This document shows positions 53,341-62,832 of a stretch of DNA of 64,000 nt, in pieces. The position numbers and the translations under genes are program-made. The DNA lies in the NCBI RefSeq assembly GCF_039536245.1, contig NZ_BAAAYN010000006.1:1-64000 (forward strand). Reading direction: 5' to 3'. Under the pieces are notes generated by a model, which saw only the letters and a program-made list of their open reading frames with translations, ran no database searches and had not been told where the DNA came from. Position 1 is the stretch's first letter. Every line of letters starts with the position of its first letter. The DNA is from Cryptosporangium minutisporangium (GTDB lineage: Bacteria; Actinomycetota; Actinomycetes; Mycobacteriales; Cryptosporangiaceae).

Positions 53341-54360
53341 GCCTATCTCCTTGCTAGATAGGGTCGGAACACGAGCGGAATCGGGATGCATCGTCGCGCC
53401 GAGCGAGGAGCGGCGCGCCATCCGCGGGGGATGAACACCGGCTGTCGACGAACGGCGGGCGACCGTCAGGCGCGTCTGGACCCGCGCCGCGAGCCGGGCC
53501 AAGTCTTCGTCGAGCACCCGTCCCAGCACCGCGGTGAGCAGCAGGGCGAAGGAGAGTACGTACAGCCAGCCGATGTAGGTGAAGGCCAACCCGATCGTGC
53601 CGTAGCGCTCCTCGCTGACCCGCAGCGTGCGCGGCAAGTACAGGCCACCCGCCGGGCGCAGGGCCAGCATCAGGAGCCCGTAGATCACGCCGCCCGCGAC
53701 GAGCTTGCGTAGCGGCACTCGCCCGGCCAGCAGCACGCGGGGAACGAGGATGGTCAGGGCGCAGTCAGCGAGGAAGAGGGCGGCTCCGGAGGAGACGCGG
53801 GGGAACCAGAATCCCTCCGTCACCGCGCCGATGACGCGTGTTCCCACCATCAGCAACGCGAGGGTGAGCACCGTGGCCAGCCAGCGCCAGAGTGCCCGCA
53901 CACCGTGCGGGGTGCCCGTGACTTCCCACACCGCGGCGTAGGCGCGGGTCAGCGCCCGCGCCAAGCCGGTCGTCGAGAGCAGCACGATGACGCAGCCGGC
54001 CACGCCGAACGAGCTGAGCCCGGACTGTCCGAGAGCGTCCCGGAAGAGCTCCTGAGTGGCCGCCGGCAGGTGCACGGTGTCCGACAGTGCTGCCCGGAGC
54101 CGCTGTCCGAACAGCGCGCCGAGCATGAGCAGGAGCGGGAAGACCGAGGTGAACGCCTGCGCCGCGAGCGTCATCGACCGGTCGAAGATCTGGACGCGCA
54201 GCAGTTCGCCGGCGGTGTGGGCCAACACCTGTCCGATCCGGTGCCCGAGTAGTAGCCCGACACGGGGCCGCAGCCAGGCCGGTACCGGGAACAGATCCGG
54301 CGAGATATCGCCGAGAGGTCTGGGAGCGGCGGGGCCGCGATCCTCCGTGGGATCCGGCAT
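52894..54360 (-). CDS. YihY-type membrane protein fused in frame to DUF7144 domain
   Basis: A single open frame of 488 codons encodes a YihY/BrkB-type membrane protein (about residues 1-315). Its six helices include LRVQIFDRSMTLAAQAFTSVFPLLLMLGAL and a TFTYIGWLYVL-like late helix. It then passes an Arg/Ser-rich linker and ends in a four-helix DUF7144 domain (residues 341-488). No stop codon separates the parts. In other genomes these are, as far as I know, separate proteins, so this is a fusion or stop-codon loss. GAGG lies 7 nt before the ATG at 54360. An internal start at 53340 with its own ribosome binding site may give the second domain alone. Confidence 0.7.
   Translation of the reverse strand: MPDPTEDRGPAAPRPLGDISPDLFPVPAWLRPRVGLLLGHRIGQVLAHTAGELLRVQIFDRSMTLAAQAFTSVFPLLLMLGALFGQRLRAALSDTVHLPAATQELFRDALGQSGLSSFGVAGCVIVLLSTTGLARALTRAYAAVWEVTGTPHGVRALWRWLATVLTLALLMVGTRVIGAVTEGFWFPRVSSGAALFLADCALTILVPRVLLAGRVPLRKLVAGGVIYGLLMLALRPAGGLYLPRTLRVSEERYGTIGLAFTYIGWLYVLSFALLLTAVLGRVLDEDLARLAARVQTRLTVARRSSTAGVHPPRMARRSSLGATMHPDSARVPTLSSKEIGMSETQQPQVAPTAPPTSPERSRATAWVGMIFFASIMLVIVGTFQIIQGLAALINDEYYLVTQDGLLISLDYTVWGWIHLIIGCVAIAAAVGILLGKPWAQAIAVLIAAVSIVANITFLAAYPVWSTIAIALDVLVIYALTVHGREVKY
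53342..53362 (-). promoter_or_regulatory. Hairpin at the DUF7144 ribosome binding site
   Basis: On the minus strand, CCTATCT and AGATAGG form a perfect 7-bp stem around an AGCAAGG loop. The AAGGAG ribosome binding site spans loop and stem, one base from the stem end to the ATG. This could hold the start closed unless upstream translation opens it. Confidence 0.4.
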
Positions 54361-54438
54361 GAGCTACCTCGCCTGGCTTGAGGACGAGCGACGGGCGTTG
54401 CTCATCGTCGCCTTCGACGGTGGCGACCGGCCCATCCC

Positions 54439-56187
54439 GTGCGGGTGAGCTGGGTCTGCCCGCCTGCTCATCTGCTGCGGGTGACGACGCACCCGGACGG
54501 CAGCGTCGAGACTCGTCCGGTGCGGAAATGGCTGAGGTGGCCGGCGTTCGAACGACGCGACCTACGCAAGAACCTCGTGGCCGGGCTGCCTGGGGCGATC
54601 AGCAGCGTGCCCGACAGCATGGCCGCGAGTGTCCTGGCCGGAGTGAACCCCGTCCACGGTTTGTACGCGAGCATCTTCGGCAGGGTCGGCGGAGGCCTTA
54701 CCGCTAGCTCGCGCCTGATGGTCATCACCACGACCGGCGCAGCGGCGCTGGCCGCGGGATCCGCCGTGGCGGCGGTGCCCGCTGCGGATCGGCCGCGTGC
54801 GCTGTTGTTGCTCACCTTGATGGCCGGGGGATTGATGATCCTGGCCGCCGTGGCGAAACTCGGCCGCTACACCAGGTTCGTGCCGCACTCGGTCATGATC
54901 GGGTTCCTCTCCGGCGTCTCGGCGAACATCTTCTTCGGCCAGCTCCCGGATCTGGTGGGCGCCGAGGCCACCGGGCCCTTCGCGCTGGCCAAGGCGTGGG
55001 ATCTGCTGTTGCACCCCTCCCGGATCACGTCCGGCGCGCTGCTGGCCGGGCTGTTCGCCCTCGGAGTGTTGGTGGCCCTGCGCCGCACCAGGATGGCCGC
55101 GTTCTCCACGCTGGTCGCTCTGGTCGTCCCCAGCGTCGTCGTCGCGGTCCTCGGGGCGGATAGCGTGCCCCTGGCCGGTGACGGCGGTGCGATCCCGAGC
55201 GGCCTGCCGACACCGACGCTGCCGCGCCTGTCGGATTTCTCGTTCAGTCTGCTCGCCGGCGCGTTCGCGGTCGCGGCGGTGGTCCTGGTTCAGGGCGCCG
55301 GGGTCAGTGAGGCCGCGCCCAACCCGGACAAGAGTCGATCGGACGCCAACCGGGATTTCCTGGCGCAGGGCGTCGGCAACATCCTCGCCGGACTGTTCCG
55401 CGGGCAGCCCGTCGGCGGGTCGGTCGGCCAGACGGCGGTGAACGTGGCGGCCGGAGCGACCGGCCGCTCCGCCGCCATCTTCTCGGGCCTATGGATGGCG
55501 GTGCTGCTGCTGCTCTTCTCCGGGCTGGTCAGCTCGGTAGTGACGTCCTCGCTCGCCGCGGTGCTGATCTTCGCGGCGATCGGCTCCTTCCGGATCGACG
55601 ACGTGCGCGCGATCCTGCGCACCGGCCGCATCTCCCAGATCGCCGTGGTCACGACGTTTCTCGCGACGCTGTTCCTACCGGTGGCGGCCGCTGTCGGCAT
55701 CGGGGTGGCACTGTCGCTGATCCTGCAGCTCAACCAGGAGGCCCTGGACCTGAAGGTGGTGGAGCTGACCCCCCGGGACGACGGTGCATTCTTGGAGCAG
55801 CCGTGTGCCCCCCGGCTGGAGTCGCGCCAGGTCGTACTCCTGGATGTGTACGGAAGCTTGTTCTACGCCGGGGCCCGGACACTCCAAGCCCGGCTTCCCG
55901 ATCCGGCCGACGCCGAGCACCCGGTGGTGGTGCTGCGGCTGCGCGGGCGGGCGCTGCTGGGGGCGACGGCCTTCGCCGTTCTGACCGACTACGCCGAGCG
56001 GCTGGCCGACGCGGGCGGACGGCTCTACCTGAGCGGGGTGGATCCCGCGGTCCTGCGGCAGATGCGGAGAATGCGGACCGTCGAGCAGGTGCCGGGTGTT
56101 CGGGCCTTCGAGGCCAGCGACGTGGTCGGCGAGTCGAGCCTGGCGGGCTATCACGCCGCCAAACGCTGGCTCGAGTCGGTGAGCTGA
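54439..56187 (+). CDS. SulP family anion transporter with STAS domain
   Basis: This 582-aa membrane protein has the SulP signature at its start (LVAGLPGAISSVPDSMAASVLAGVNPVHGLYAS), about 12-14 helices to residue 430, and a C-terminal STAS domain (about 455-560: VVLLDVYGSLFYAGARTLQARL). SulP proteins carry sulfate, bicarbonate or other anions. The start is either GTG 54439 or GTG 54481; neither has a clear ribosome binding site. It opens the sulfur-related cluster. The MalT-like regulator converges 36 bp downstream. Confidence 0.88.
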   Translation: MRVSWVCPPAHLLRVTTHPDGSVETRPVRKWLRWPAFERRDLRKNLVAGLPGAISSVPDSMAASVLAGVNPVHGLYASIFGRVGGGLTASSRLMVITTTGAAALAAGSAVAAVPAADRPRALLLLTLMAGGLMILAAVAKLGRYTRFVPHSVMIGFLSGVSANIFFGQLPDLVGAEATGPFALAKAWDLLLHPSRITSGALLAGLFALGVLVALRRTRMAAFSTLVALVVPSVVVAVLGADSVPLAGDGGAIPSGLPTPTLPRLSDFSFSLLAGAFAVAAVVLVQGAGVSEAAPNPDKSRSDANRDFLAQGVGNILAGLFRGQPVGGSVGQTAVNVAAGATGRSAAIFSGLWMAVLLLLFSGLVSSVVTSSLAAVLIFAAIGSFRIDDVRAILRTGRISQIAVVTTFLATLFLPVAAAVGIGVALSLILQLNQEALDLKVVELTPRDDGAFLEQPCAPRLESRQVVLLDVYGSLFYAGARTLQARLPDPADAEHPVVVLRLRGRALLGATAFAVLTDYAERLADAGGRLYLSGVDPAVLRQMRRMRTVEQVPGVRAFEASDVVGESSLAGYHAAKRWLESVS

Positions 56188-56223
56188 ACCTCGGGCAGGG
56201 TGTGGGCGGGCCCCGTTCGCGGG

Positions 56224-58896
56224 TCAGAGGATGCCGCGTTGGCGGGCGATCGCGACCGCCTCACTGCGCCGGGCGGCGCCCAGCTTGCGGTAGATGGCTC
56301 TCAGGTGGGCCTTCACGGTGTTGACCGAGACGCCGAGAAGCCCAGCGATCTCCGCGGCGCTCAACATCGTGGGCAAGTAGCGCAGGACTTCGATCTCCCG
56401 CTCGCTCAGGCCCTGGGCGATCGCCATGTCGGCGGAGACCCCGGTGCCCGCCCGCACTTCGCTGATGATCTGATCGAGGAACGGCGTCTCGCCGCCGAGC
56501 AGTCGCAACCGCTGCATGATCGCGTCGAGGCGGCTGTCGGCCATCGTGAAAAAGGGACGGCGAATCCCTTCGCGTGCGGCCAAGGCGACCGTGTCGCGGA
56601 GCTGGTCGACCGCCTGCATAGCGTGTCCACGCGCGTCGGCGACGATGGCACCGAGCACACCGGCCTCCACGGTGGCGACGGTCTGGGTCAGCGTGGTCGG
56701 GCTGTACCGCAGCAGTTCCTCGGCGCGCCGCAGGTCGTGGGCGGCGAATGCGAACCGGGCGCGGGCCACTCGGTGGGCGAAGTCGAGTGTGGCGTCCGGA
56801 GCGAGCGTGATGTCTGCCCGGTGGGGCTGCTCGGACCCGCCGGAGGCGAGGTCCACCTCGGCTTCGATCAGCGACATCCAGCGGTCCAGCGTGGGGGCGT
56901 GCAGTCGAGGGCTGCGTTCACGACGGGCCTCGTCGAGGAAGAGGCGTGCTCGGGTCGGCTCCCTGCGGGTCACCGCCAGCCTGGCCTCGATGCCGAGCGC
57001 AACGAGCCGCTGTGCGGCTTCCGGGTTGCCGTGGTGGGCATGGGTGCCCTGACGCAGTGCCTCTTGGGCGGCGTCGAGGTCGTGACGCTCCAGCTCGACG
57101 AGTGCTTGGGCGAAGTGGGCGGCCACCGTCTGCAGTGAGTATCGCCAGCCCCTCCGCTCGGCCAGGGTGCGGACGCCGGTGGCGAGTTGGGCGGCCTCGT
57201 CGGCCGAACCACAGAAGATCTGCAGCAGCGCCAGGTGGCCGGTGGCGTTCATCTCGGTCAATTCCAGGTCCGCCGTGCGCGCTGCGCTGGCGGCAGCTCG
57301 GAGGTCGCGGGCTGCGGCCTCCGGTCGGCCGGTCCACAGCAGTGCGAGACCCCGGTGATTGAGGGCGACGGCGCGTTGCTGGGTGGCGACCAGGCCGTCG
57401 GCCGACGCGTCGGCGGCGAGCAGGTCAAGCAGCTGGGTGCTGACCGCGATGACCGCCCGCATGTTCCCGACGGCACGTTCGGCCAGCATCTCCGGGGTCA
57501 ACAGCATGAGCTCGGTGGGGCGGCGAGTGGCGGTGTCACCCCGCTGCCCGAGCATCTCCCGGGCGCGAGCGATACGTGCCGGGATGGCCTCGTAGTTGCC
57601 GGCCTGGAAGAGCAGCACCACGCTGCAGAAGATCAGCTCCGGCGTCGACGAGCTCTGGTCCGGCGGCACTCGTTGGAGGATCTTGAGGAACGCGTCTTGC
57701 TGCGGGGAGAGGATGAGTGGGGCGCCCTGGGTGGCGACGAGCTGTCCGACGTAGGGCCAATCCTGAGCGGCGAGGGAATGGTCCAACGCCTCCAGGACCG
57801 AGTTGTTCGCGGCGTACCACCGGGCGGCCCGGCGGTGCAGTTCGGCCACCGCCGCGGGGTCCTCCAGCGACAGCCGGTGCCTCAGCGCGTCGCGCATCAG
57901 GTGGTGGTAGCGGAACCACAGCGGTTTGGCGCCGAGCCGAACGACGAAGTCGTTGCTGTGTTCCAGCTGTTCGAGCGTGCGTTGTCCGTCGTGTCGCGCC
58001 GTGATCGCGTTGGCGAGGCCGGCACAGAGCCGCTCGCAGATGCTCGTCTGCAGCAGGAACCGGCGTTCGTTCGCGGGCCAGTTGGCCAGGACCTCGTTGG
58101 TCAGGTAGTCGTCGATGCTGCGGATGTCCCCGGCGAGGTCGGCGATCGAGCGCCCGCCGTTGCCGTCGGCGAGGAAACCGGCACCGAGCTGTAGCCCGGC
58201 CGCCCACCCTTCGGTCCGCTCGAGCAGTTGTCCTACCTCGGCCGCGGCCAGCTCGAGCCCGTGCCCGTGCGCCAGGGCGGCGGCCTCCTCATCGGTGAAC
58301 ATCAGGTCGTCCGCTCGGATCTCGGCGACCTGGCCCTCCGCACGGAGGCGTTGCACGGCCAGTGCGGGTAGCTGCCGACTGATGAGGACGAGGCGCAGCG
58401 GCGTCGGTGGCCGCCGGAGCAGATCGTTCATCTCCTGCAGCACCCGCGGATCGTCGATCTCGTGGAAGTCGTCGAGGACCAGCACTGTCTTGTTCGACAG
58501 CTGCCCGAACCCGGAGCTCAACAGCCGGCCGCGTTCCCGCTCGTCCGTGGGGACGGACCGTAACTCGGCGAGTGCGTGGTTCGGCGGGACGATGCCGGCG
58601 GCATCGAGTGCCGCGAGGACGTACCCCCAGAAGCGCTGCGGGTCGTTGTCGTGCTTGTCCAGGCTGAGCCAGGCGACCGGAGCGGTCCGCGTGCGTGCCC
58701 AGGTCGAGACCAGCATGGTCTTGCCCCAGCCGGCACCCGCACAGACCAGCGTCACCGGGTTCTGCACCCCGGCATCGAGCAGGCTGAACAAGCGCCGACG
58801 ATCGACACCGGGACGAAGTCTCCGCGGGGGCGCTGTCTTGGCGACGACCAACACGGGAAGCGCGCCCGGATCGACGGGCTGCCCGAGGGCCGTCAC
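56224..58896 (-). CDS. MalT-like LuxR-family ATP-dependent regulator
   Basis: This 890-aa protein has the P-loop AGAGWGKT at residues 53-60 and Walker B LVLDDFHEIDD near 145. A winged-helix/TPR middle follows, and the LuxR HTH makes up the last 61 residues (LSEREIEVLRYLPTMLSAAEIAGLLGVSVNTVKAHLRAIYRKLG). This is the MalT/LAL architecture: ATP- and ligand-dependent transcription activation. The GTG start overlaps the MFS stop as GTGA, so it is co-expressed with HAD and MFS genes. It may control the divergent sulfatase genes. Confidence 0.9.
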   Translation of the reverse strand: MTALGQPVDPGALPVLVVAKTAPPRRLRPGVDRRRLFSLLDAGVQNPVTLVCAGAGWGKTMLVSTWARTRTAPVAWLSLDKHDNDPQRFWGYVLAALDAAGIVPPNHALAELRSVPTDERERGRLLSSGFGQLSNKTVLVLDDFHEIDDPRVLQEMNDLLRRPPTPLRLVLISRQLPALAVQRLRAEGQVAEIRADDLMFTDEEAAALAHGHGLELAAAEVGQLLERTEGWAAGLQLGAGFLADGNGGRSIADLAGDIRSIDDYLTNEVLANWPANERRFLLQTSICERLCAGLANAITARHDGQRTLEQLEHSNDFVVRLGAKPLWFRYHHLMRDALRHRLSLEDPAAVAELHRRAARWYAANNSVLEALDHSLAAQDWPYVGQLVATQGAPLILSPQQDAFLKILQRVPPDQSSSTPELIFCSVVLLFQAGNYEAIPARIARAREMLGQRGDTATRRPTELMLLTPEMLAERAVGNMRAVIAVSTQLLDLLAADASADGLVATQQRAVALNHRGLALLWTGRPEAAARDLRAAASAARTADLELTEMNATGHLALLQIFCGSADEAAQLATGVRTLAERRGWRYSLQTVAAHFAQALVELERHDLDAAQEALRQGTHAHHGNPEAAQRLVALGIEARLAVTRREPTRARLFLDEARRERSPRLHAPTLDRWMSLIEAEVDLASGGSEQPHRADITLAPDATLDFAHRVARARFAFAAHDLRRAEELLRYSPTTLTQTVATVEAGVLGAIVADARGHAMQAVDQLRDTVALAAREGIRRPFFTMADSRLDAIMQRLRLLGGETPFLDQIISEVRAGTGVSADMAIAQGLSEREIEVLRYLPTMLSAAEIAGLLGVSVNTVKAHLRAIYRKLGAARRSEAVAIARQRGIL

Positions 58897-60101
58897 GGAG
58901 TCCGACCGGCGCGTCGTATCTGGATCACGGCGATCCACGCCGCAAAGGCACTGCCGGCGGCGAGTGCCCCCAGAGCGGGCCCGTAGTCGCCGTACCGGGT
59001 GAAGGAGAACGCCATGAGCAGTGGGCTCAGGAACCCGGCGATTCCGGCGATCGCACAAGTCACCCCGGTGACCAGGCCAATCATCGTCGGCGGCACGGTC
59101 GCGGCGATCTGGGCGATGACGGTGGTGTTGACGATGCCGAGGCCGACCGCCAGAACGGGCAGGGTACCGGCCAGCGTCAGGGCCAACGGCGGGGTGAACG
59201 CCTGCACCGCCGTGGCGACGGCGAGAACGATCATCGCGGCGGCGAGGGGCCGTGCCGGCGTCAGCCGATCCGCCAGCCACCCGCCGACGGGCCGGGTGAA
59301 CACCGAGACGAGCACGAACACCGCCAGCACGTCACCGGCCCGAGCCGCACCGAGGCGGTAGGTGTTGACCAGGTAGAGCGGCAGGGTGGCGGAGAACGTC
59401 GCGAACAGGGCGAGGCTGACCGTGTACCAGAGGGTCGCCTGTCGGGTGATCGGCAGCCGCAGCACCGCGGCGACCCTGATTCGCGCCGCTCCCGCGCGCG
59501 GTGTCTGCGCCGGCGCGTTGCGCGCAGCCGCGCCCGCGACCAGCGCGAACACGCCAAGAGCGGCGGCGGTGACCAGATAGGGCGCGGCCATGCCGTACTC
59601 CTGGGTCAGCCGGACCGCGGTGAACCCGCCGATCGCGTTACCGCACAGGCCGGCGCCGACCGCACCGATAGCGAGGCCCCGATGAGCGTCGGGGAACCAG
59701 GCACTGACGAACGGCACCCCGACGGTGAGCATGGTGCCCGCGACGCCCAGCAGCGTCGCACCGATCAGCAGACCCCCCACCGATCGAGTTCCGAACGTGG
59801 CGAGCACCAGCAACGCGACGATCGTCGCGCCGGTCACCAACACGAAAACCAGCCGACCACCGAACCGATCGGTCAGCGCGCCGACCGGTACCCGCCCCAG
59901 CGTGCCCACGACCACGGGTAACGACACCGCGAGGGCCTGCTGCATCGGAGTCAGCCCGAGAGCGTCGTCCAGCAGCGGCGCCAGCGGCGCCATCAACGCC
60001 CATGCCCAGGAGGCGAGCACGTACCCCAGGACCGCGACGGCGAGCATCGCGCGACGGTCCGGCCGCCTCGTCGGTGCGGTCACGGTACGAGCCACTGCCA
60101 T
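58893..60101 (-). CDS. MFS transporter, NarK/OFA-like
   Basis: This 402-aa transporter has 12 predicted helices and the segment GTMLTVGVPFVSAWFPDAHRGLAIGAVGAGLCGNAIGGF. That segment resembles the nitrate/nitrite and organic-anion (NNP/OFA) porters, so an anion substrate is likely. ATG 60101 (or the preceding GTG) follows a GGGGGTG. It lies 99 bp after the HAD gene and overlaps the MalT-like gene. Transport of an organic sulfate or sulfonate is inferred from context. Confidence 0.85.
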   Translation of the reverse strand: MAVARTVTAPTRRPDRRAMLAVAVLGYVLASWAWALMAPLAPLLDDALGLTPMQQALAVSLPVVVGTLGRVPVGALTDRFGGRLVFVLVTGATIVALLVLATFGTRSVGGLLIGATLLGVAGTMLTVGVPFVSAWFPDAHRGLAIGAVGAGLCGNAIGGFTAVRLTQEYGMAAPYLVTAAALGVFALVAGAAARNAPAQTPRAGAARIRVAAVLRLPITRQATLWYTVSLALFATFSATLPLYLVNTYRLGAARAGDVLAVFVLVSVFTRPVGGWLADRLTPARPLAAAMIVLAVATAVQAFTPPLALTLAGTLPVLAVGLGIVNTTVIAQIAATVPPTMIGLVTGVTCAIAGIAGFLSPLLMAFSFTRYGDYGPALGALAAGSAFAAWIAVIQIRRAGRTP

Positions 60102-60200
60102 CACGGCACCCCCGGTGTCCCCAGCGGACTATTCCAGGCATGCTTGCAGCGATCAATGGCATTGTCTGGCTACGGCCTCAGTGTCTGGGTGTCGCCGTCT

Positions 60201-61133
60201 TCAGTCGAAAACGGTCGACCAGTCGTCTTTCATGCTGACGACCGTCCAGCCGAGCCGGTCGGCCTCGTCGAAGGCTTCCTCGGCACCCGCCGCGTAGGCG
60301 AACTCCCGATCCTTGTCGTCGTGCCGGACGAGCAGACGCAGGAACGGCTTGTCCGCATGCTGGGTGAAGTGCAGCATCGGGACGTCGCCGTTCGAGTTGC
60401 CTGCGGCGAGCAGCGGTCGACGGCCGGTTCGATTCCAGATCCGCACGGGCTTCTCGTCGCCGTCGTCCAGGTAGTCGGCCTCCGGACGGCGGATGATCGT
60501 GCCGCCGCTCTCGTCGCCGCGGTAGGCCAGCGCGACGGCGCTGCCGATGACCCGCTCCCGGGAGATGCCGTACACCTCCTGGCTGATCGGCCGCATGAAG
60601 TCCCGTCCGCCGCCGGACACGATGTAGTTGGCGAAGCCGTGGGCGGAGAGGTAGTCGAGCAGCTCGACCATCGGCGTGTAGCCGCAGCGCAGGTAGGCCC
60701 GGCCCAGCGTCGGGTGCTCCGCGGTACGCAGGAACTCGCCGGCTCCGGCCTCGAACTCCTCCACGGAGATCCCACCGTGGGCAGCCAGGATGCCGCCGGC
60801 GATCACGTTGGCGTTGCGGTCGTCGCCGGCGTAGTGCTCGACCAGCGCCGCGTCGAGCCATCCGTAGTCGCGTTCGTACGCCGACTTCCACGGTTGCCGG
60901 TCCCGTAACGCCGGATCGGCCTCGGCCATCTCGACGAATCGACGCAGGATGAAGTCGAGCTGGATCGGCAGTGGTTTCTCGCACCACAGTGTTCCGTCGT
61001 TGTCGAACACGGCCACGCGTTCTTCCACCGGCACCTCGGAGGAGGCGCGCCGGACGAACTCGACGATGCTGCGCTTCGCGTCGCCCTCGCGCCAGCTGGG
61101 GAGCGCCGGTCGATCTTCAGGAATGGAGGTCAC
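60201..61133 (-). CDS. HAD-superfamily phosphatase
   Basis: This 310-aa protein has the HAD motif I AVFDNDGTLWCEKP near residue 42 with catalytic Asp in DNDGTL, motif II in YIVSGGGRDFM, and motif III/IV in AGNSNGDVPMLHF. It is a phosphoserine-phosphatase-like HAD with a helical cap. The GTG start at 61133 has only a weak GGTGGA upstream. It is the first gene of the minus-strand operon and diverges from the sulfatase across 196 bp. Confidence 0.85.
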   Translation of the reverse strand: MTSIPEDRPALPSWREGDAKRSIVEFVRRASSEVPVEERVAVFDNDGTLWCEKPLPIQLDFILRRFVEMAEADPALRDRQPWKSAYERDYGWLDAALVEHYAGDDRNANVIAGGILAAHGGISVEEFEAGAGEFLRTAEHPTLGRAYLRCGYTPMVELLDYLSAHGFANYIVSGGGRDFMRPISQEVYGISRERVIGSAVALAYRGDESGGTIIRRPEADYLDDGDEKPVRIWNRTGRRPLLAAGNSNGDVPMLHFTQHADKPFLRLLVRHDDKDREFAYAAGAEEAFDEADRLGWTVVSMKDDWSTVFD

Positions 61134-61165
61134 CGGTCCACCATCGGCCGGCACGTGGTGCGCGG

Positions 61166-61185
61166 CCTCATCCCGCACGAGTGAT
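61166..61185 (-). promoter_or_regulatory. Imperfect inverted copy of the sulfatase promoter element
   Basis: CCTCATCCCGCACGAGTGAT matches the reverse complement of the element at 61239 at about 14 of 20 positions. It lies 33 bp before the HAD gene start, facing that operon. This is a tentative site. Confidence 0.3.
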
Positions 61186-61238
61186 CGCAGCGCACGGCAC
61201 TTCGGCTCGCGGCGGCCAGGGACTCCGGTCCTCGGAAC

Positions 61239-61262
61239 CTTCATCCACGCCGGATGAGGCGG
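61239..61262 (+). promoter_or_regulatory. Repeated element upstream of sulfatase
   Basis: The core TCATCC-acgcc-GGATGA is an inverted repeat with 6-bp arms. The 24-bp stretch beginning CTTCATCCACGCC is repeated with one or two changes at 63839-63861. It ends about 68 bp before the sulfatase ATG. Confidence 0.55.
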
Positions 61263-61329
61263 CCGGAGGAGTGCCCATCGTTCACTCGCCAGGAACGGTA
61301 CTGATCTGTCCACGACGTGGAGGCCAACG

Positions 61330-62832
61330 ATGCCGACAGACCGGCCCAACATTCTCGTCATCTGGGGTGACGACATCGGGATCGCCAACCTGAGCTGCTA
61401 CACCGATGGGCTGATGGGCTACCGCACGCCGAACATCGACCGCATCGCCGCCGAGGGCGCCCGCTTCACCGACTACTACGGCGAGCAGAGCTGCACCGCG
61501 GGACGCGCCGCCTTCATCTGCGGCCAGAACCCGATCCGTACCGGCCTCACCAAGGTGGGCATGCCGGGCGCGACCGTCGGACTGCAGCCGGAGGACCCGA
61601 CGATCGCGACCGCGCTCAAAGCACACGGCTACGCGACCGGCCAGTTCGGCAAGAACCACCTCGGCGACCGCGACGAGCACCTGCCGACGGCGCACGGGTT
61701 CGACGAGTTCTTCGGGAACCTCTACCACCTCAACGCGGAGGAGGAGCCCGAGCTCGAGGACTACCCGACGCCGGAGGAGATGCCCGACTTCCACAAGCGG
61801 TTCGGTCCGCGCGGGGTCATTCACTCCTGGGCGGAGAAGGACGGCACGCAGCGGATCGAGGACACCGGTCCGCTGACCAAGAAGCGGATGGAGACCGTCG
61901 ACGAGGAGTTCCTCGCGGCCGCGTCCGGCTTCATCCGGGACAAGGCCACCGCCGAAGAGCCGTTCTTCATGTGGTTCAACTCCACCCACATGCACTTCCG
62001 CACCCACGTCAAGCCCGAGAGCAGGGGCCAGGCGGGGCGGTGGCAGTCCGACTACCACGACGCGATGGTCGACCACGACAAGCTCGTCGGCGAACTGCTG
62101 GGGCTGCTCGACGAGCTCGGCATCGCCGAGAACACCATCGTCGTCTACTCCACCGACAACGGTCCGCACATGAACACGTGGCCGGACGGCGGCATGACGC
62201 CGTTCCGCGGGGAGAAGAACTCCAACTGGGAGGGCGCCTACCGGGTACCCGCTGTGGTGCGGTGGCCGGGACGGATCACCCCGGGCACCGTGTTCAACGG
62301 GATGGTCAGCCACGCCGACTGGTTCCCGACGCTGCTGGCCGCCGCCGGCGTGCCGGACATCGTCGATCAGCTGAAGGCCGGCGTGGAGCTGAACGGCACC
62401 CGGTTCAAGGTGTGCCTCGACGGCCACGATCAGACGGCGTACCTCACCGGGGAAGCCGAGGAGAGCCCACGCCGGCACTTCTTCTACGTCTCCGACGACG
62501 GCGACCTGACCGCGGTGCGGTTCGCACACTGGAAGCTGGTCTTCATGGAGCAGCGGGCCCCCGGAACGCTGCGGGTGTGGGCCGAGCCGTTCACCCCACT
62601 GCGGGTGCCGAAGATCTTCAACCTGCGCACCGACCCGTACGAGCGGGCCGACATCACCTCGAACACCTACTACGACTGGGTGCTCGACCACGCATGGATC
62701 GTGGTGCCGATGCAGTCGTACGTGTTCAACATGCTTCAGAGCTTCGCCGAGTTCCCGCGGAGGCAGGAGCCGGCCAGCTTCAGCCTCGAGCAGGTACTGG
62801 CGAAGTTGCAGACCGGGATCGGCAGCGCGTGA
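61330..62832 (+). CDS. Arylsulfatase (cysteine-type, FGly)
   Basis: This 500-aa type I sulfatase starts with RPNILVIWGDDIG (metal-binding DD). It carries the active-site motif C55-T-A-G-R, where Cys is converted to formylglycine, and has GKNHLGD, a THMHFRTHVKPES block, and STDNGPHMNTWPD with the second metal DN. No signal peptide is present, so it acts in the cytoplasm on imported sulfate esters. The maturation enzyme follows, coupled by GTGA. A GTGGAGG lies about 6 nt before the ATG. Confidence 0.93.
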   Translation: MPTDRPNILVIWGDDIGIANLSCYTDGLMGYRTPNIDRIAAEGARFTDYYGEQSCTAGRAAFICGQNPIRTGLTKVGMPGATVGLQPEDPTIATALKAHGYATGQFGKNHLGDRDEHLPTAHGFDEFFGNLYHLNAEEEPELEDYPTPEEMPDFHKRFGPRGVIHSWAEKDGTQRIEDTGPLTKKRMETVDEEFLAAASGFIRDKATAEEPFFMWFNSTHMHFRTHVKPESRGQAGRWQSDYHDAMVDHDKLVGELLGLLDELGIAENTIVVYSTDNGPHMNTWPDGGMTPFRGEKNSNWEGAYRVPAVVRWPGRITPGTVFNGMVSHADWFPTLLAAAGVPDIVDQLKAGVELNGTRFKVCLDGHDQTAYLTGEAEESPRRHFFYVSDDGDLTAVRFAHWKLVFMEQRAPGTLRVWAEPFTPLRVPKIFNLRTDPYERADITSNTYYDWVLDHAWIVVPMQSYVFNMLQSFAEFPRRQEPASFSLEQVLAKLQTGIGSA

